A stretch of DNA of 64,000 nt from Bin80 sp965208025 (lineage in GTDB: Bacteria; Bacteroidota; Rhodothermia; Rhodothermales; Bin80), in assembly GCA_965208025.1 (NCBI GenBank), contig OZ242302.1:3286001-3350000 (forward strand), in the 5' to 3' direction. The position numbers were made by a program, and so were the translations under genes. Within the stretch, counting starts at the first letter, position 1. Every line of letters begins with the position of its first letter. Positions 26,709-36,214 of the stretch are shown here, in pieces. Under the pieces are notes generated by a model, which was not told the origin of the DNA, made no database searches, and worked only from the letters and a program-made list of their open reading frames with translations.

Positions 26709-29700
26709 ATGATCATTCATATGAAATTGTTTAATTCTGAGAATCTCTGCAGGTCGTTGGGGTTCGTTGCAATGTTCATGATCCTCATCTTTCACTTGTA
26801 TCTCCCACAGGCCAACGCTCAGCAACCTGCCGCTTATCAGTCTGGCATGGTTGTAGTCCAGTTTGATTCTACCCGTCACATCACAGCAAAGTTAAATTGG
26901 AGAGGACTTGAGGGATTGGTTCGCATCGCATCCAGATATGAGATCTACGAAATTGAGCGTGTATATCCGTTTCTTGATCATGTTGAGCCTACACCTGTAC
27001 TCTGGAAGAATCTGATGGCTCTGCGGCGCACATACTATGTGCGATACCATTCAGATGCTGACCCAGTTGCGGTTTCCGTGAGTCTATTGAATGTTGCCGG
27101 GGTCGTATATGCGGAACCAGTTCCGATTAACCGAATGCATATGGAGAGCCAGAGGGAGATCGTAGACCCCAACGATCCCAGATTTGGTTCTCAATCCGAA
27201 CTCCGTCTGTTACGTATTCCCGAAGCCTGGGATGAGGTAAAGAGTGAATCCAGTACTCCAAAAGTAGTGATTGCTGTGATTGATGGAGGCGGAGAATGGC
27301 GACACGAAGACCTGCGAGCTAATGTATGGACGAACGAGAATGAAATTCCTGAAAATGGGATTGATGATGACAATAATGGTTTCATTGATGATGTTCACGG
27401 AGTTGATTTTTCGGACGAGGATGATACGGATAATGATCCAACCAGAGATCCTACGATCGGTAGTTCTGTGCATGGAACCGCAGCCGCAGGACTAGCGAGT
27501 GCGGTAACTGACAACCAGATTGGTATCGCTGGGGCTTCCTGGAATGCTTCGTTGATGCACATCAATGCTGCTCATCCTTTAGGATTTGGCATTCAGTATG
27601 GATATGAGGGGATTCTTTATGCAGCCATGAATGGTGCAGACATCATCAATGCAAGTTGGGGGGCAATCGTAAAAGCGAATCAAGAAGTGTTGTTTTTGGA
27701 TCAGACATTAGAGTTAGCGACAGATTTAGGTGCCTTGGTGATCACTTCGGCAGGTAACGGGGATCTCAACAATGATTTGTTTCGGACCTATCCAGCCCGT
27801 CACCCGCGCGTCCTTTCGGTTGGTGCGACGGAAAAAGAGACCATAAGACGGGCAGAATTCTCAAACTATGGTAAGCTGGTTGATGTGTTTGCCCCTGGAG
27901 AATCAATCATTTCTACTGGAACAGAGAATGGCTACACCGAGGTTAGCGGAACTTCCTTTGCCGCTCCATTGGTCGCGGGAATCGCTGCACTCATAAAGAC
28001 AAAATTTTCAAATATGTCTGCGGATGAACTACGGGAGACAATTAGGTTTTCAGCCGAGAGCATTGACGATCAGAACCCTGAGGATCGCCACTTACTTGGA
28101 CGTGGCATTGTAAATGCACTTGCAGCAGTTCAGAAAGTGGAAACTCCAGCCATTCGTCTGAAGCATTGGTCTCTTGAAGATCATGACGGGAATCAACCAA
28201 TTCAATCTGGAGATTTGGTCAGGATCAAGACCGTTTTCGTAAACTATCTCGCGGATGCATCGAACGTAATGGTGGAGTTCAGGGAGAGCCAACCCTACTC
28301 CTTTGTGGAATTGCTTCAGAGTGAGACCCTCACGGATGATTGGAAAAGTGGAGAGGAAAAGGAGTTAAAATTTGAATTCCAGGTTTTTCCCGATGCCCCA
28401 CTCAATCAGAGAGTTCGTTTCTTTTTCCATGTAAAGACAGGAGATACTGAGGATGTGGCAGATATGCTCACATTTGCAGTGAATCGTTCTTTTGAGGTCG
28501 TGTATCAGGGGCTAAACGCACTCTATACATCAACGAATGGTGATCATTGGAATGACAACAGCAATTGGGATTTTACTTCGGTTCCTGGTATAGAGGAGCT
28601 TGATCAATGGTACGGTGTCTCCACGAATGAAGGTTGGCTGGAGCAGTTAAACCTAGGTCAAAATAATCTTACAGGTATCATTCCATCAGAAATTGTGGGA
28701 CTCACAGAATTACAGGTGCTTTACTTACCTGGCAACGATCTCACTGGATTGATTCCTGATGGATTCACGCGTCTCTCAGAACTGCGCGGGTTGCGCTTGG
28801 GGGATAATTCTCTTTCGGGCTCCATCCCTCAAGAACTTGGGAATCTGTCCAATCTGGAATGGCTAAGTCTCTTCAGAAACTCACTGACTGGTTCAATTCC
28901 GCCCTCAATTGGCAATCTATCAAATCTCAAACATCTGAATCTCGAATCGAATTCTCTATCTGGACCAATCCCTATGGAGCTTGGCAGCCTTTCAAGTCTA
29001 GAATGGCTTGGATTACGTGATAATTTTCTGACGGGATCAATTCCCCATGAATTTGGGGCTCTATCCAACGTATCTATCATTGATCTGGGAAAGAATTCTC
29101 TCTCTGGCTTGATCCCCAAAGAACTTGCGAATCTTCCAAAGCTTTCGTGGCTGGTAATACCAGAAAATTCTATATCTGGCACAATTCCTGGCGAACTTGG
29201 CAGGATCACTACGCTGGAATTATTGGATTTGGAGGATAACTTGCTTTCAGGACAGATTCCAATCGAACTTGGAAACTTGGTTGCTTTGAAGCAGCTAAAC
29301 TTATCAGCAAACACTTTATCTGGAGCGGTGCCCTCTGAATTAGGAAACCTACTCAAGTTGGAATCACTCTATCTTTCAGGTAATTCGCTGATGGGCACTC
29401 TTCCAAGAAGTCTAATGAAAATGGAAAACCTTCAAGTTCTCTGGTTTGATGGGCAGGAATTATGTGCACCTCAGGATGATGAATTTCAGGAATGGCTTCA
29501 AACCATTCCTGATGTAATTGGTCGGTCCTGTGGAGACTTGGCATTTGTATCTGATGTTGATGATCAGAACTACAAACTCGGTGTACCGATTCATCCATTG
29601 GTGCTTCCTGAAGTGATCGGAGGCACTCAACCCGTTGAGTATTCACTTACTCCAGCATTGCCAGTGGGATTAAGTTTTCTGCCATCCACTCGTACGGTTT

Positions 29701-30116
29701 TTGGAACGCCTATGGCTACAACGGATTCTCCGATTGAGTACATCTACAGCGCTACTGATGTGAATGGCGCAAAGGGTAGCTTGACGTTTGAAGTCAGTGT
29801 TTACTCTCCAGTTAATACAGAGCCTGAGGATTTGCCCCATACATTACAGGTGATAGGGAATTATCCCAATCCATTTCAAAATGAAACCCAACTCATATTC
29901 AATCTACCTTGGCAGGCAAATGTACAGGTAGAATTGATGGACTTGATTGGACGACATATTCTGACAATTCCAGAAAGGAGCATCTCCGCTGGATGGTCAA
30001 AAACAATCAATTTAAGTGGAGCCACTCTTCCCGCAGGATTTTATCTCTACCGTCTAATTGCCAATTCGTCCTCGGGTCGTTTCATTGAGGTTGGTCGGTT
30101 TGTGCGGACTCGTTGA
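26709..30116 (+). CDS. Secreted subtilase with leucine-rich repeats and type IX sorting domain
   Basis: 1135 residues in clear order. A signal peptide lies in the first 38 residues. The S8 peptidase domain has the triad Asp192 (AVIDGGG), His255 (VHGTAAAG) and Ser416 (SGTSFAAP). A beta-rich linker follows. An LRR N-terminal cap (LYTSTNGDHWNDNSNW) precedes eleven 24-residue plant-type repeats (LxxLxLxxNxLxGxIPxELGNLxx) at about residues 644-907. Then come an Ig-like domain and a C-terminal sorting domain starting NYPNPFQNETQL. The type IX signal means export across the outer membrane with cell-surface attachment or release. Substrate unknown; the repeats may bind polymer or protein. ATG at 26721 is an alternative start. 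Confidence 0.9.
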   Translation: MIIHMKLFNSENLCRSLGFVAMFMILIFHLYLPQANAQQPAAYQSGMVVVQFDSTRHITAKLNWRGLEGLVRIASRYEIYEIERVYPFLDHVEPTPVLWKNLMALRRTYYVRYHSDADPVAVSVSLLNVAGVVYAEPVPINRMHMESQREIVDPNDPRFGSQSELRLLRIPEAWDEVKSESSTPKVVIAVIDGGGEWRHEDLRANVWTNENEIPENGIDDDNNGFIDDVHGVDFSDEDDTDNDPTRDPTIGSSVHGTAAAGLASAVTDNQIGIAGASWNASLMHINAAHPLGFGIQYGYEGILYAAMNGADIINASWGAIVKANQEVLFLDQTLELATDLGALVITSAGNGDLNNDLFRTYPARHPRVLSVGATEKETIRRAEFSNYGKLVDVFAPGESIISTGTENGYTEVSGTSFAAPLVAGIAALIKTKFSNMSADELRETIRFSAESIDDQNPEDRHLLGRGIVNALAAVQKVETPAIRLKHWSLEDHDGNQPIQSGDLVRIKTVFVNYLADASNVMVEFRESQPYSFVELLQSETLTDDWKSGEEKELKFEFQVFPDAPLNQRVRFFFHVKTGDTEDVADMLTFAVNRSFEVVYQGLNALYTSTNGDHWNDNSNWDFTSVPGIEELDQWYGVSTNEGWLEQLNLGQNNLTGIIPSEIVGLTELQVLYLPGNDLTGLIPDGFTRLSELRGLRLGDNSLSGSIPQELGNLSNLEWLSLFRNSLTGSIPPSIGNLSNLKHLNLESNSLSGPIPMELGSLSSLEWLGLRDNFLTGSIPHEFGALSNVSIIDLGKNSLSGLIPKELANLPKLSWLVIPENSISGTIPGELGRITTLELLDLEDNLLSGQIPIELGNLVALKQLNLSANTLSGAVPSELGNLLKLESLYLSGNSLMGTLPRSLMKMENLQVLWFDGQELCAPQDDEFQEWLQTIPDVIGRSCGDLAFVSDVDDQNYKLGVPIHPLVLPEVIGGTQPVEYSLTPALPVGLSFLPSTRTVFGTPMATTDSPIEYIYSATDVNGAKGSLTFEVSVYSPVNTEPEDLPHTLQVIGNYPNPFQNETQLIFNLPWQANVQVELMDLIGRHILTIPERSISAGWSKTINLSGATLPAGFYLYRLIANSSSGRFIEVGRFVRTR
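28638..29429 (+). repeat. Eleven 72-bp LRR-encoding repeats
   Basis: Tandem 72-bp units inside the subtilase gene encode the 24-residue plant-type LRR. Units are diverged at the DNA level but keep LxxLxLxxNxLxGxIP. Repeats of this kind can expand or contract by recombination. Confidence 0.8.
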
Positions 30117-30264
30117 GGGAATCCATCAATGATCAAGGAGCAATTTCAGGTACAGTGAATCCGAGAATTCGGATCCCCATCATGTTACTCAGTTTTTCTT
30201 CCCAAGTTAAGTGCTAACGGGTATGGATTGGTTGCAAAATAATGCCTAACTTTAGTCACTCACG

Positions 30265-31215
30265 ATGAACAAAAGACTCATACCCATGACGAATCGCCGC
30301 AACTTCCTAAAGACTAGTGTTTCTGCCGCCGCAGGACTCATGATGGCACCAGAACGTACCTACCAATCAAAAATCGTTTCTAAGCCGAATCCGATAGGAG
30401 TATCAACCTACTCATTTTGGCGATTTAATGGTCCGAAAGAAAATTATCCGATTGAGACATGCATCGATCAGGCAGCAGCAATGGGGTTTGACGGAATTGA
30501 ACTCCTTCATATGCAGATGACGTCTGAAGAGCCAGACTACTTGCAGAATCTAAAGCGAATGGCTTTCGTGAATGGATTAGATCTTATGGGGTTCTCTACG
30601 CATCAAGGCTTTGTGTCTCCTGACGCTGACGAACGCCAACGCAATGTTAACGAAACAATTCGACAAATTGATCTATGTTATGAGTTGGGGATTCCTACGA
30701 TGCGGCTAAATACAGGACGGTGGGGTACATCCGAGTCGTTCACCGCACTCATGAATAATCGCGGAATTGAACCACCACTTGATGGGTATAATGATGATGA
30801 TGCATTTGTGTGGGTAATTGATGCCATTGAAAAATTGATTCCCAAGGCTCAACAATGTGGGGTTTTACTTGGACTAGAAAATCACTGGGGGCTTGGAAGG
30901 ACACCAGAAGGAGTTCTCAAGATCGTCCAAGCAATTGATTCTCCGTGGTTGAAAGTCACACTTGATACAGGGAATTTCTTGGAGAATCCCTACGAAAAAC
31001 TTGAAATGTTGGCTCCCTATACCATTCTCATGCAAGCAAAAACATACTACGGGGGAGGGACTTGGTACACACTGGAACTGGATTATCCCAGGATTGCAGA
31101 AATCATGCGAAAACATAACTACTCCGGCTATGTTTCGCTTGAATTTGAGGGGAAAGAAGATGAGAAAACCGCTATTCCGAAGAGCCTGGAACTCCTGAGG
31201 AAAGCATTCAGCTAA
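30265..31215 (+). CDS. Xylose-isomerase-like TIM-barrel protein with Tat signal
   Basis: 316 residues of the AP endonuclease family 2/sugar-phosphate isomerase fold. The Tat signal is NRRNFLKTSVSAAAGLMMA, so the protein is exported folded. Metal-type acidic residues of the barrel are seen in GLENHWGLG, VTLDTGNFLEN and the closing SLEFEGKED. Family members are isomerases or epimerases of sugars or inositols; this one's substrate is unknown. It stands alone downstream of the subtilase gene. Two ATGs fit (30265 and 30286); the second places the RR motif nearer the N-terminus. Confidence 0.82.
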   Translation: MNKRLIPMTNRRNFLKTSVSAAAGLMMAPERTYQSKIVSKPNPIGVSTYSFWRFNGPKENYPIETCIDQAAAMGFDGIELLHMQMTSEEPDYLQNLKRMAFVNGLDLMGFSTHQGFVSPDADERQRNVNETIRQIDLCYELGIPTMRLNTGRWGTSESFTALMNNRGIEPPLDGYNDDDAFVWVIDAIEKLIPKAQQCGVLLGLENHWGLGRTPEGVLKIVQAIDSPWLKVTLDTGNFLENPYEKLEMLAPYTILMQAKTYYGGGTWYTLELDYPRIAEIMRKHNYSGYVSLEFEGKEDEKTAIPKSLELLRKAFS

Positions 31216-31494
31216 TCTATCAGAAACTCAGTAATCTGACAGTTCAATTAGTAGATGATGAAGGAAGTAACTTCACCGCGTTTCCGAAATCAAAAATACC
31301 AAGCCATTGCAGATGCTCATCGTTCTTGAAACCACTTGTGGCAACCTAAATCCGTAGATAGTTCCGTTGTGAAAACGAAGAACTAATACGATGGGTAACA
31401 CAAATAGACAACCAGTTGGAGACTTAAAAATTACCAACTTGGCCGATTGTAGATACGATGTACCTACAATCGCAATGGAGCAGTTAGAATACCT
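31216..31494. other. Intergenic region between the TIM-barrel gene and csp terminator
   Basis: No gene is visible. It has a perfect 9-bp inverted repeat (CGATTGTAG at 31444-31452, CTACAATCG at 31464-31472) without a T run next to it. It may be a stable RNA end or a protein site. Confidence 0.4.
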
Positions 31495-31531
31495 AAAAAG
31501 ATCTACCCTATGGTGGGGGGGGGAAGATCTT
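31495..31531 (-). terminator. Rho-independent terminator of the cold-shock gene
   Basis: On the minus strand, 7 bases past the stop codon, AAGATCT pairs with AGATCTT, with three further C:G pairs after a mismatch, followed directly by TTTTT. The loop side carries a nine-base C run (G run at 31515-31523 on the plus strand). Confidence 0.75.
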
Positions 31532-31537
31532 GAATAA

Positions 31538-31750
31538 TTAGATAGTGTCTACATTTTGTGCTTGAAACCCTTTTTCGCCTTGGGTCACAGCAAATTCTAC
31601 TCGCTGTCCTTCATCAAGAGATTTGTAACCGTCCTTGTTGACTTCGGAGTAGTGCACAAACACATCCTTCTCACCACTGTCACGCTCAATAAAGCCATAG
31701 CCTTTCTCAGCGTTGAACCACTTTACAGTACCTTGTTCGCGATCTTGCAT
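31538..31750 (-). CDS. csp: Cold-shock domain protein
   Basis: 70-residue CspA-type single-strand nucleic acid-binding protein. RNP-1 (KGYGFIERD) and RNP-2 (VFVHYSEV) are intact, and the start GTVKWFNAEKGYGF is family consensus. It acts as an RNA chaperone. A terminator follows at once, and a 309-bp gene-free stretch precedes it, consistent with the long, structured 5' leader that controls many csp mRNAs. Single-gene transcript. Confidence 0.93.
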   Translation of the reverse strand: MQDREQGTVKWFNAEKGYGFIERDSGEKDVFVHYSEVNKDGYKSLDEGQRVEFAVTQGEKGFQAQNVDTI

Positions 31751-32059
31751 TAATAAAACACCTTACGGTAATGATTAAAAAATATAACAATTAGCTAGAA
31801 AACAGTTTTGGAAACATCTTCTAACAAGCGTTTATACGTCAAAACGCCAAATAGGTGCAGATTAATACTGAAATGATGTGTAGAATTGGTGAAAATTTGG
31901 TGAAGGACAGGATACTCCAACACCGTAGTTCCTCAGGTCATTGAAAATAACATTGATCCGAAAAGGTAGTCGGAATACATGATGGGAATTAAATCAATGA
32001 TCTCAAATTCTACAGGGTACTGCGAGTGAATGTGCGGACAACTGTAAGGGTGGAATCAA
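31751..32059 (-). promoter_or_regulatory. Probable promoter and long 5' leader of csp
   Basis: A 309-bp stretch without a gene lies between sufT and csp. Both genes run leftwards, so it holds the csp promoter and leader and the end of the suf transcript is on its other side. It is AT-rich. No promoter box could be fixed with confidence. Confidence 0.35.
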
Positions 32060-32395
32060 TTACATGAATCCAAGTTCAAGTTTCGCCTCGTCACTCATCA
32101 TCTCAATCGTGAAAGGAGGATCAAACGTGAGCTCAACATGTGCATCGGTTACCCCCTCGGTGAGCATCACCACGGACTCAACCTGACTCGGGAGACTATC
32201 GGCTACTGGACAGTTGGGAGTTGTTAAGGTCATAGTCACAAATGCACGATCATCCTTATCAAGTTGGACCTTGTAGATTAGTCCCAGATCATACACATTG
32301 ACTGGAATTTCAGGGTCATAGACCTGTCGGATGGATGCAATCACCTCATCAGCTAATCCTTTGGTCTTCGCATTGTCAATGACTTCGCAGTTCAT
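32060..32395 (-). CDS. sufT: SufT/MIP18-family (DUF59) Fe-S assembly protein
   Basis: 111-residue DUF59 protein with the hallmark VYDPEIPVNVYDLGLIYKV and the TPNCPVADSLP segment holding the reactive Cys. Such proteins help mature Fe-S proteins and are often last in suf operons. It overlaps the preceding sufS-sufE gene by 4 bp. Confidence 0.88.
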   Translation of the reverse strand: MNCEVIDNAKTKGLADEVIASIRQVYDPEIPVNVYDLGLIYKVQLDKDDRAFVTMTLTTPNCPVADSLPSQVESVVMLTEGVTDAHVELTFDPPFTIEMMSDEAKLELGFM

Positions 32396-34119
32396 ACGAC
32401 TTCGGCAATAGAGGCTTCTTTCTGGATGCGCTCAATCATTCGATTCAGTCCATTTTTTCGACGTGCAGTAATCAGACTTGGGAGACCTACTTCGTGGATC
32501 AGGGCAGGAAGGTCAGTCATGAGAATCGTTTGGGGAGATTGTCCATTGAATAGCTGGATGAGCAGAGCAATCATTCCACGTGTAATGAGTGCGTCGCTGT
32601 CTGCTTCAAAATAGATTCTACCCTCCCGGATCGTACTGTGAAGCCAGACCATGGCTAAACAGCCATGAATTCGGTTTGTCTCTGTCTTAAGTGAAGCATC
32701 CAGTTCGGGAAGATTTTCTCCAAGTTCAATTAAATACTCGCGACGTTCGTCGTCGTCTTCAAATAGATTCAGATCCTCCATCAACAACGATTTACGACGA
32801 TCAATAGACACATCACGGGATAAGGGAAGACTAACTCCATTGGAAGATGTGGATGCAGATGTTCTGATTGACTTGGGATTCGCAGAAATTTCGTTGATCC
32901 TTTCCACAAGTGCGTCCACATCATCTGTGGTATTGTAGGCACCAAACGAGGCACGAACGGTGCCAGAAATACCAAAATATTTCATGAGAGGCATGGCGCA
33001 ATGATGTCCTGTTCTCACCGCAATCCCGGCCTGATCCAGAGCATAGCCCACATCATAGGGATGATGCCCATCCAGAAGGAAACTTAGAACGCCAACTTTT
33101 TTTGGAGCGGTTCCGACAACCGTGAGGCTTGGTATGGTTGAAACGTTTTCGTGAGCATAATCAAGAAGTGCTTCCTCTCTACGGTGCAGAACATCCATTC
33201 CAATGTTGTCAAGATAGTCAATCGCCGCTGCCATTCCAATCACACCAGCGATATTTGGAGTACCAGCCTCAAATTTATGAGGAAGTTCAGCCCATGTAGA
33301 GGATGTACGGTGTACTTCCTCAATCATGTCACCCCCTCCATGCCAAGGGGGTAGATCTTCAAGAATTTCTTCTTTTCCATAGAGGAAACCCACTCCCGTC
33401 GGCCCGTATGCCTTATGACTGCCAGCACAATAGAAATCGCACTCCAGACTCTGCATATCCAAGGGAAGGTGGGGTAACCCCTGAGCACCATCCAACAGAA
33501 CAGCAATGTCCCGTTTATGTGCCTCGTAAATGATCTCCTCCACTGGATGAAGCGTGCCCAAACTGTTGGAAACATGCCCAATAGCAATGAGACGAGTACG
33601 TTGATTTACATGCCTGAACAGTACATCAACGCTGATGGTGCCAGTCATGGATACATCCACGACACGTAACTGCGCACCGCACTCTTTTGCCAAGGTTTGC
33701 CATGGGACAAGATTTGAGTGGTGCTCCATGACGGTTGTTAAAATCTCATCGCCGCGGTGAATGCGCTGGCGACCATAGGTCGCGGCAACCAAGTTGATGG
33801 CTTCGGTCGTTCCACGAGTGAAAATAATGGATCGTTCACTCGGAGCTCCAATGAACTGGGCTAAGCGTTTTCGAGCAGCCTCATAGCGCTCAGTCGCATG
33901 CTGGCTAAGGTAGTGTACCCCCCGGTGTACGTTGCTGTGTTCGTTGGTATAGTAATTGGCTATACAGTCAATCACACACTGAGGCTTTAGCGATGAAGCT
34001 GCACTATCCAAATAGACCAACGGATGGTCGTGCACTCGCTGACGCAGGGTTGGAAAGTCAGCCCTGATCTGGTGATCATCAATTTCGGTTAGATCTAGCA
34101 TTGCGTGGGCGTCCCACAT
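32392..34119 (-). CDS. sufS: SufS cysteine desulfurase fused to SufE sulfur acceptor
   Basis: 575 residues. The first 410 are group II cysteine desulfurase: PLVYLDSAASSLKP at the start, the PLP lysine in CAGSHKAYGPTGVGFLYG, and the active Cys in VRTGHHCAMPLMKYFG. A linker leads to a SufE domain of about 135 residues (LFEDDDERREYLIELGENLP, then IHGCLAMVWL with the acceptor Cys, then LPSLITARRKNGLNRMIERI). In most bacteria sufS and sufE are separate; fusion should pass persulfide directly from the SufS Cys to the SufE Cys and on to SufB. The ATG overlaps the sufD stop (TGATG). Confidence 0.9.
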   Translation of the reverse strand: MWDAHAMLDLTEIDDHQIRADFPTLRQRVHDHPLVYLDSAASSLKPQCVIDCIANYYTNEHSNVHRGVHYLSQHATERYEAARKRLAQFIGAPSERSIIFTRGTTEAINLVAATYGRQRIHRGDEILTTVMEHHSNLVPWQTLAKECGAQLRVVDVSMTGTISVDVLFRHVNQRTRLIAIGHVSNSLGTLHPVEEIIYEAHKRDIAVLLDGAQGLPHLPLDMQSLECDFYCAGSHKAYGPTGVGFLYGKEEILEDLPPWHGGGDMIEEVHRTSSTWAELPHKFEAGTPNIAGVIGMAAAIDYLDNIGMDVLHRREEALLDYAHENVSTIPSLTVVGTAPKKVGVLSFLLDGHHPYDVGYALDQAGIAVRTGHHCAMPLMKYFGISGTVRASFGAYNTTDDVDALVERINEISANPKSIRTSASTSSNGVSLPLSRDVSIDRRKSLLMEDLNLFEDDDERREYLIELGENLPELDASLKTETNRIHGCLAMVWLHSTIREGRIYFEADSDALITRGMIALLIQLFNGQSPQTILMTDLPALIHEVGLPSLITARRKNGLNRMIERIQKEASIAEVV

Positions 34120-35405
34120 CAACGCAGCATTCGCTCCACATGATCGTAGAGCACTTCGCGCAGAGCGGAGACTGGTGCCTGTTCAATGATGTCGCCAGCA
34201 AATGAACTCAACATGAGCCGGCGTGCTTCATCCTCGGGAATTCCCCGAGAACGAAGGTAAAATAAGCCATCTTTGTCTAGCTGTCCAGTGGTTGCTCCGT
34301 GAGAGCACTTCACATCATCAGCGTAGATCTCCAAGGCAGGCTTAGAAAACATTCGAGCGGTATCAGAAAGCAGGATACTTCGGTTGGTCTGGTAGGCATT
34401 GGTTAACTGTGCATCTTCACGCACGAGAACCTTTCCGTTAAATACCCCTGTTGCATAATCATCCAGGATTCCCTTGTAGTACTCTGAACTGTAACAATTT
34501 GGTTTGGCGTGATCAACTAGTGTGTTACTATCAATGTGAGAACGCCCTCGCCCCATGAAGAGTCCGTGGAGCAGACTTTCACAGAACTCTGCATTGGGCA
34601 GGATTGAAACATTGTTCCGAACCAATTCACCACCGAAAGTAAATATTCCACTATAAAATTTACTCTGGGCTTCTTGGTAGACGCTTAGATTGTTTATCCT
34701 GCTAACCTTGGGGGCACTGACCTGCAGGTCAATAAAATCGGTGTGCGCTCCATGTCCAACATAAATCTCTGTAACTGCATTGATCAGGGAAGAAACTGCA
34801 CCAACAAATTCAGTTGATAGCAAGACCTGTACAGAGGCTTCGTCTCCAGTATGGATCAAGATTCGGGGCTGAATCATGGCGGACTCATCACTTTTGATCA
34901 CATGGAGGATATGGATTGGATGTTCCAGTTTTGAACCGGATGCAACCTTGATCACTGCACCATCCTTGAGGAAAGCAGTATTTAGGGCGGTAAAAGGCTC
35001 CTTGGCATAATCAGCATATTGGCCTAAGTGTTTCTGAACAAGATGATCACCTGCCACAGCAGAGAGGCTCTCAATGGATACCCCGGAGGGGAGGTGATCA
35101 AGTCGGGATTGGTCAGGAGCAAAGATGCCGTTGATGAACACGACCACATGTGAATCAAACGCATTCAGTCCTCGGGCCTTGGCATGTGAGGTACCAACCA
35201 ACTGGTAGGTGCGGTTGACCACTGGTGTCACATTTGTGTATTTCCAGGCCTCATCTTTACGTGTGGGGAAGCCTGTCTTGGCAAATTGGTCAATGGCCCG
35301 CTGGGAGAGTTCGGAAAGGGGGCCGACGGTCCCATTAAGAGACTGGTAGCGTTGATAGACGGACAGAAAACGGTCTTCCACACGATGATCAATCAAGTTA
35401 GACAT
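34119..35405 (-). CDS. sufD: SufD Fe-S scaffold subunit
   Basis: 428-residue SufB/SufD family beta-helix protein, with GFPTRKDEAWKYTNVT near the N-terminus and the C-terminal ADDVKCSHGATTGQLDKDGLFY and MLSSFAGDIIE. It lacks the radical-type SufB Cys network and pairs with SufB and two SufC to form the SufBC2D scaffold. Three bp after sufC. Order sufB, sufC, sufD, sufSE, sufT is a standard operon. Confidence 0.93.
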   Translation of the reverse strand: MSNLIDHRVEDRFLSVYQRYQSLNGTVGPLSELSQRAIDQFAKTGFPTRKDEAWKYTNVTPVVNRTYQLVGTSHAKARGLNAFDSHVVVFINGIFAPDQSRLDHLPSGVSIESLSAVAGDHLVQKHLGQYADYAKEPFTALNTAFLKDGAVIKVASGSKLEHPIHILHVIKSDESAMIQPRILIHTGDEASVQVLLSTEFVGAVSSLINAVTEIYVGHGAHTDFIDLQVSAPKVSRINNLSVYQEAQSKFYSGIFTFGGELVRNNVSILPNAEFCESLLHGLFMGRGRSHIDSNTLVDHAKPNCYSSEYYKGILDDYATGVFNGKVLVREDAQLTNAYQTNRSILLSDTARMFSKPALEIYADDVKCSHGATTGQLDKDGLFYLRSRGIPEDEARRLMLSSFAGDIIEQAPVSALREVLYDHVERMLR

Positions 35406-35408
35406 TTT

Positions 35409-36170
35409 TCAGGCGGGTACTCCATTTTGAACCCAGTCATATCCGCGTTTTTCAAGCTCCAGGGCAAGCTCTTTTCCCCCAGATTGGACAATCCGACCGC
35501 TCACCATCACATGGACAAAATCGGGCACTATATAATTGAGTAGACGCTGATAATGAGTAATGACCAGAAATCCGCGCTCGGGGGTACGCAATTGGTTTAC
35601 ACCACGAGCAACACTTCTAAGTGCATCAATGTCAAGCCCTGAATCGGTCTCATCCAGGATTGCGAGCGTAGGTTCAAGCATAGCAAGCTGGAAGATCTCG
35701 TTACGTTTCTTTTCTCCACCCGAAAAACCCTGATTCACTGAGCGCTGTTTCAGACGGGGATCCAGTTCAATCAATGCTGCTTTTTCTTTGGCAAGACGCA
35801 GTAGCGCCGCGGCGCCCAGTGCTTCCATCCCCCTATGTTCGCGCACGGAGTTGACCGCTTGCTTGAGGAAGTTCATCGTGCTAACGCCCGGAAGTTCAAT
35901 AGGATATTGAAAAGCAAGAAAGATTCCCTCACGGGCGCGTTCATCAACATCCATTTCCAGAAGATCCTCTCCTTGATAGTGAACGGATCCCTGATCAACT
36001 TCGTATTCTTCACGGCCAGCGAGGATGGACGCCAGCGTACTTTTGCCTGATCCATTCGGTCCCATGATCGCATGAACCTCGCCGGCATTCACAGAGAGAT
36101 CAACTCCTCTCAGAATAGGCACATTCTCAACGGAGGCCTCGAGGCCTCGGATTTCTAAAATAGGATTCAT
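35409..36170 (-). CDS. sufC: SufC ATPase
   Basis: 253-residue ABC ATPase of Fe-S assembly. Walker A is GPNGSGKST, the SufC-specific signature is FSGGEKKRNEI, Walker B is LAILDETDSGLDIDAL, and the switch His is in VITHYQRLL. Binds SufB and SufD and drives scaffold rearrangement for cluster build-up. 44 bp from sufB and 3 bp from sufD. Confidence 0.95.
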   Translation of the reverse strand: MNPILEIRGLEASVENVPILRGVDLSVNAGEVHAIMGPNGSGKSTLASILAGREEYEVDQGSVHYQGEDLLEMDVDERAREGIFLAFQYPIELPGVSTMNFLKQAVNSVREHRGMEALGAAALLRLAKEKAALIELDPRLKQRSVNQGFSGGEKKRNEIFQLAMLEPTLAILDETDSGLDIDALRSVARGVNQLRTPERGFLVITHYQRLLNYIVPDFVHVMVSGRIVQSGGKELALELEKRGYDWVQNGVPA

Positions 36171-36214
36171 TCCTCGTTTTCTGACAAGTAATTATAGTCC
36201 GCGAAAAAAAAAGA

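Noticed and set aside
28638..29429. Regular 72-bp repeats that could suggest a CRISPR-like array
   Set aside because: They encode in-frame LRR units inside the subtilase; units are adjoining and diverged, with no repeat-spacer pattern.
31444..31472. Perfect 9-bp inverted repeat taken as the csp terminator
   Set aside because: It has no T run, and a better terminator sits directly after the csp stop.
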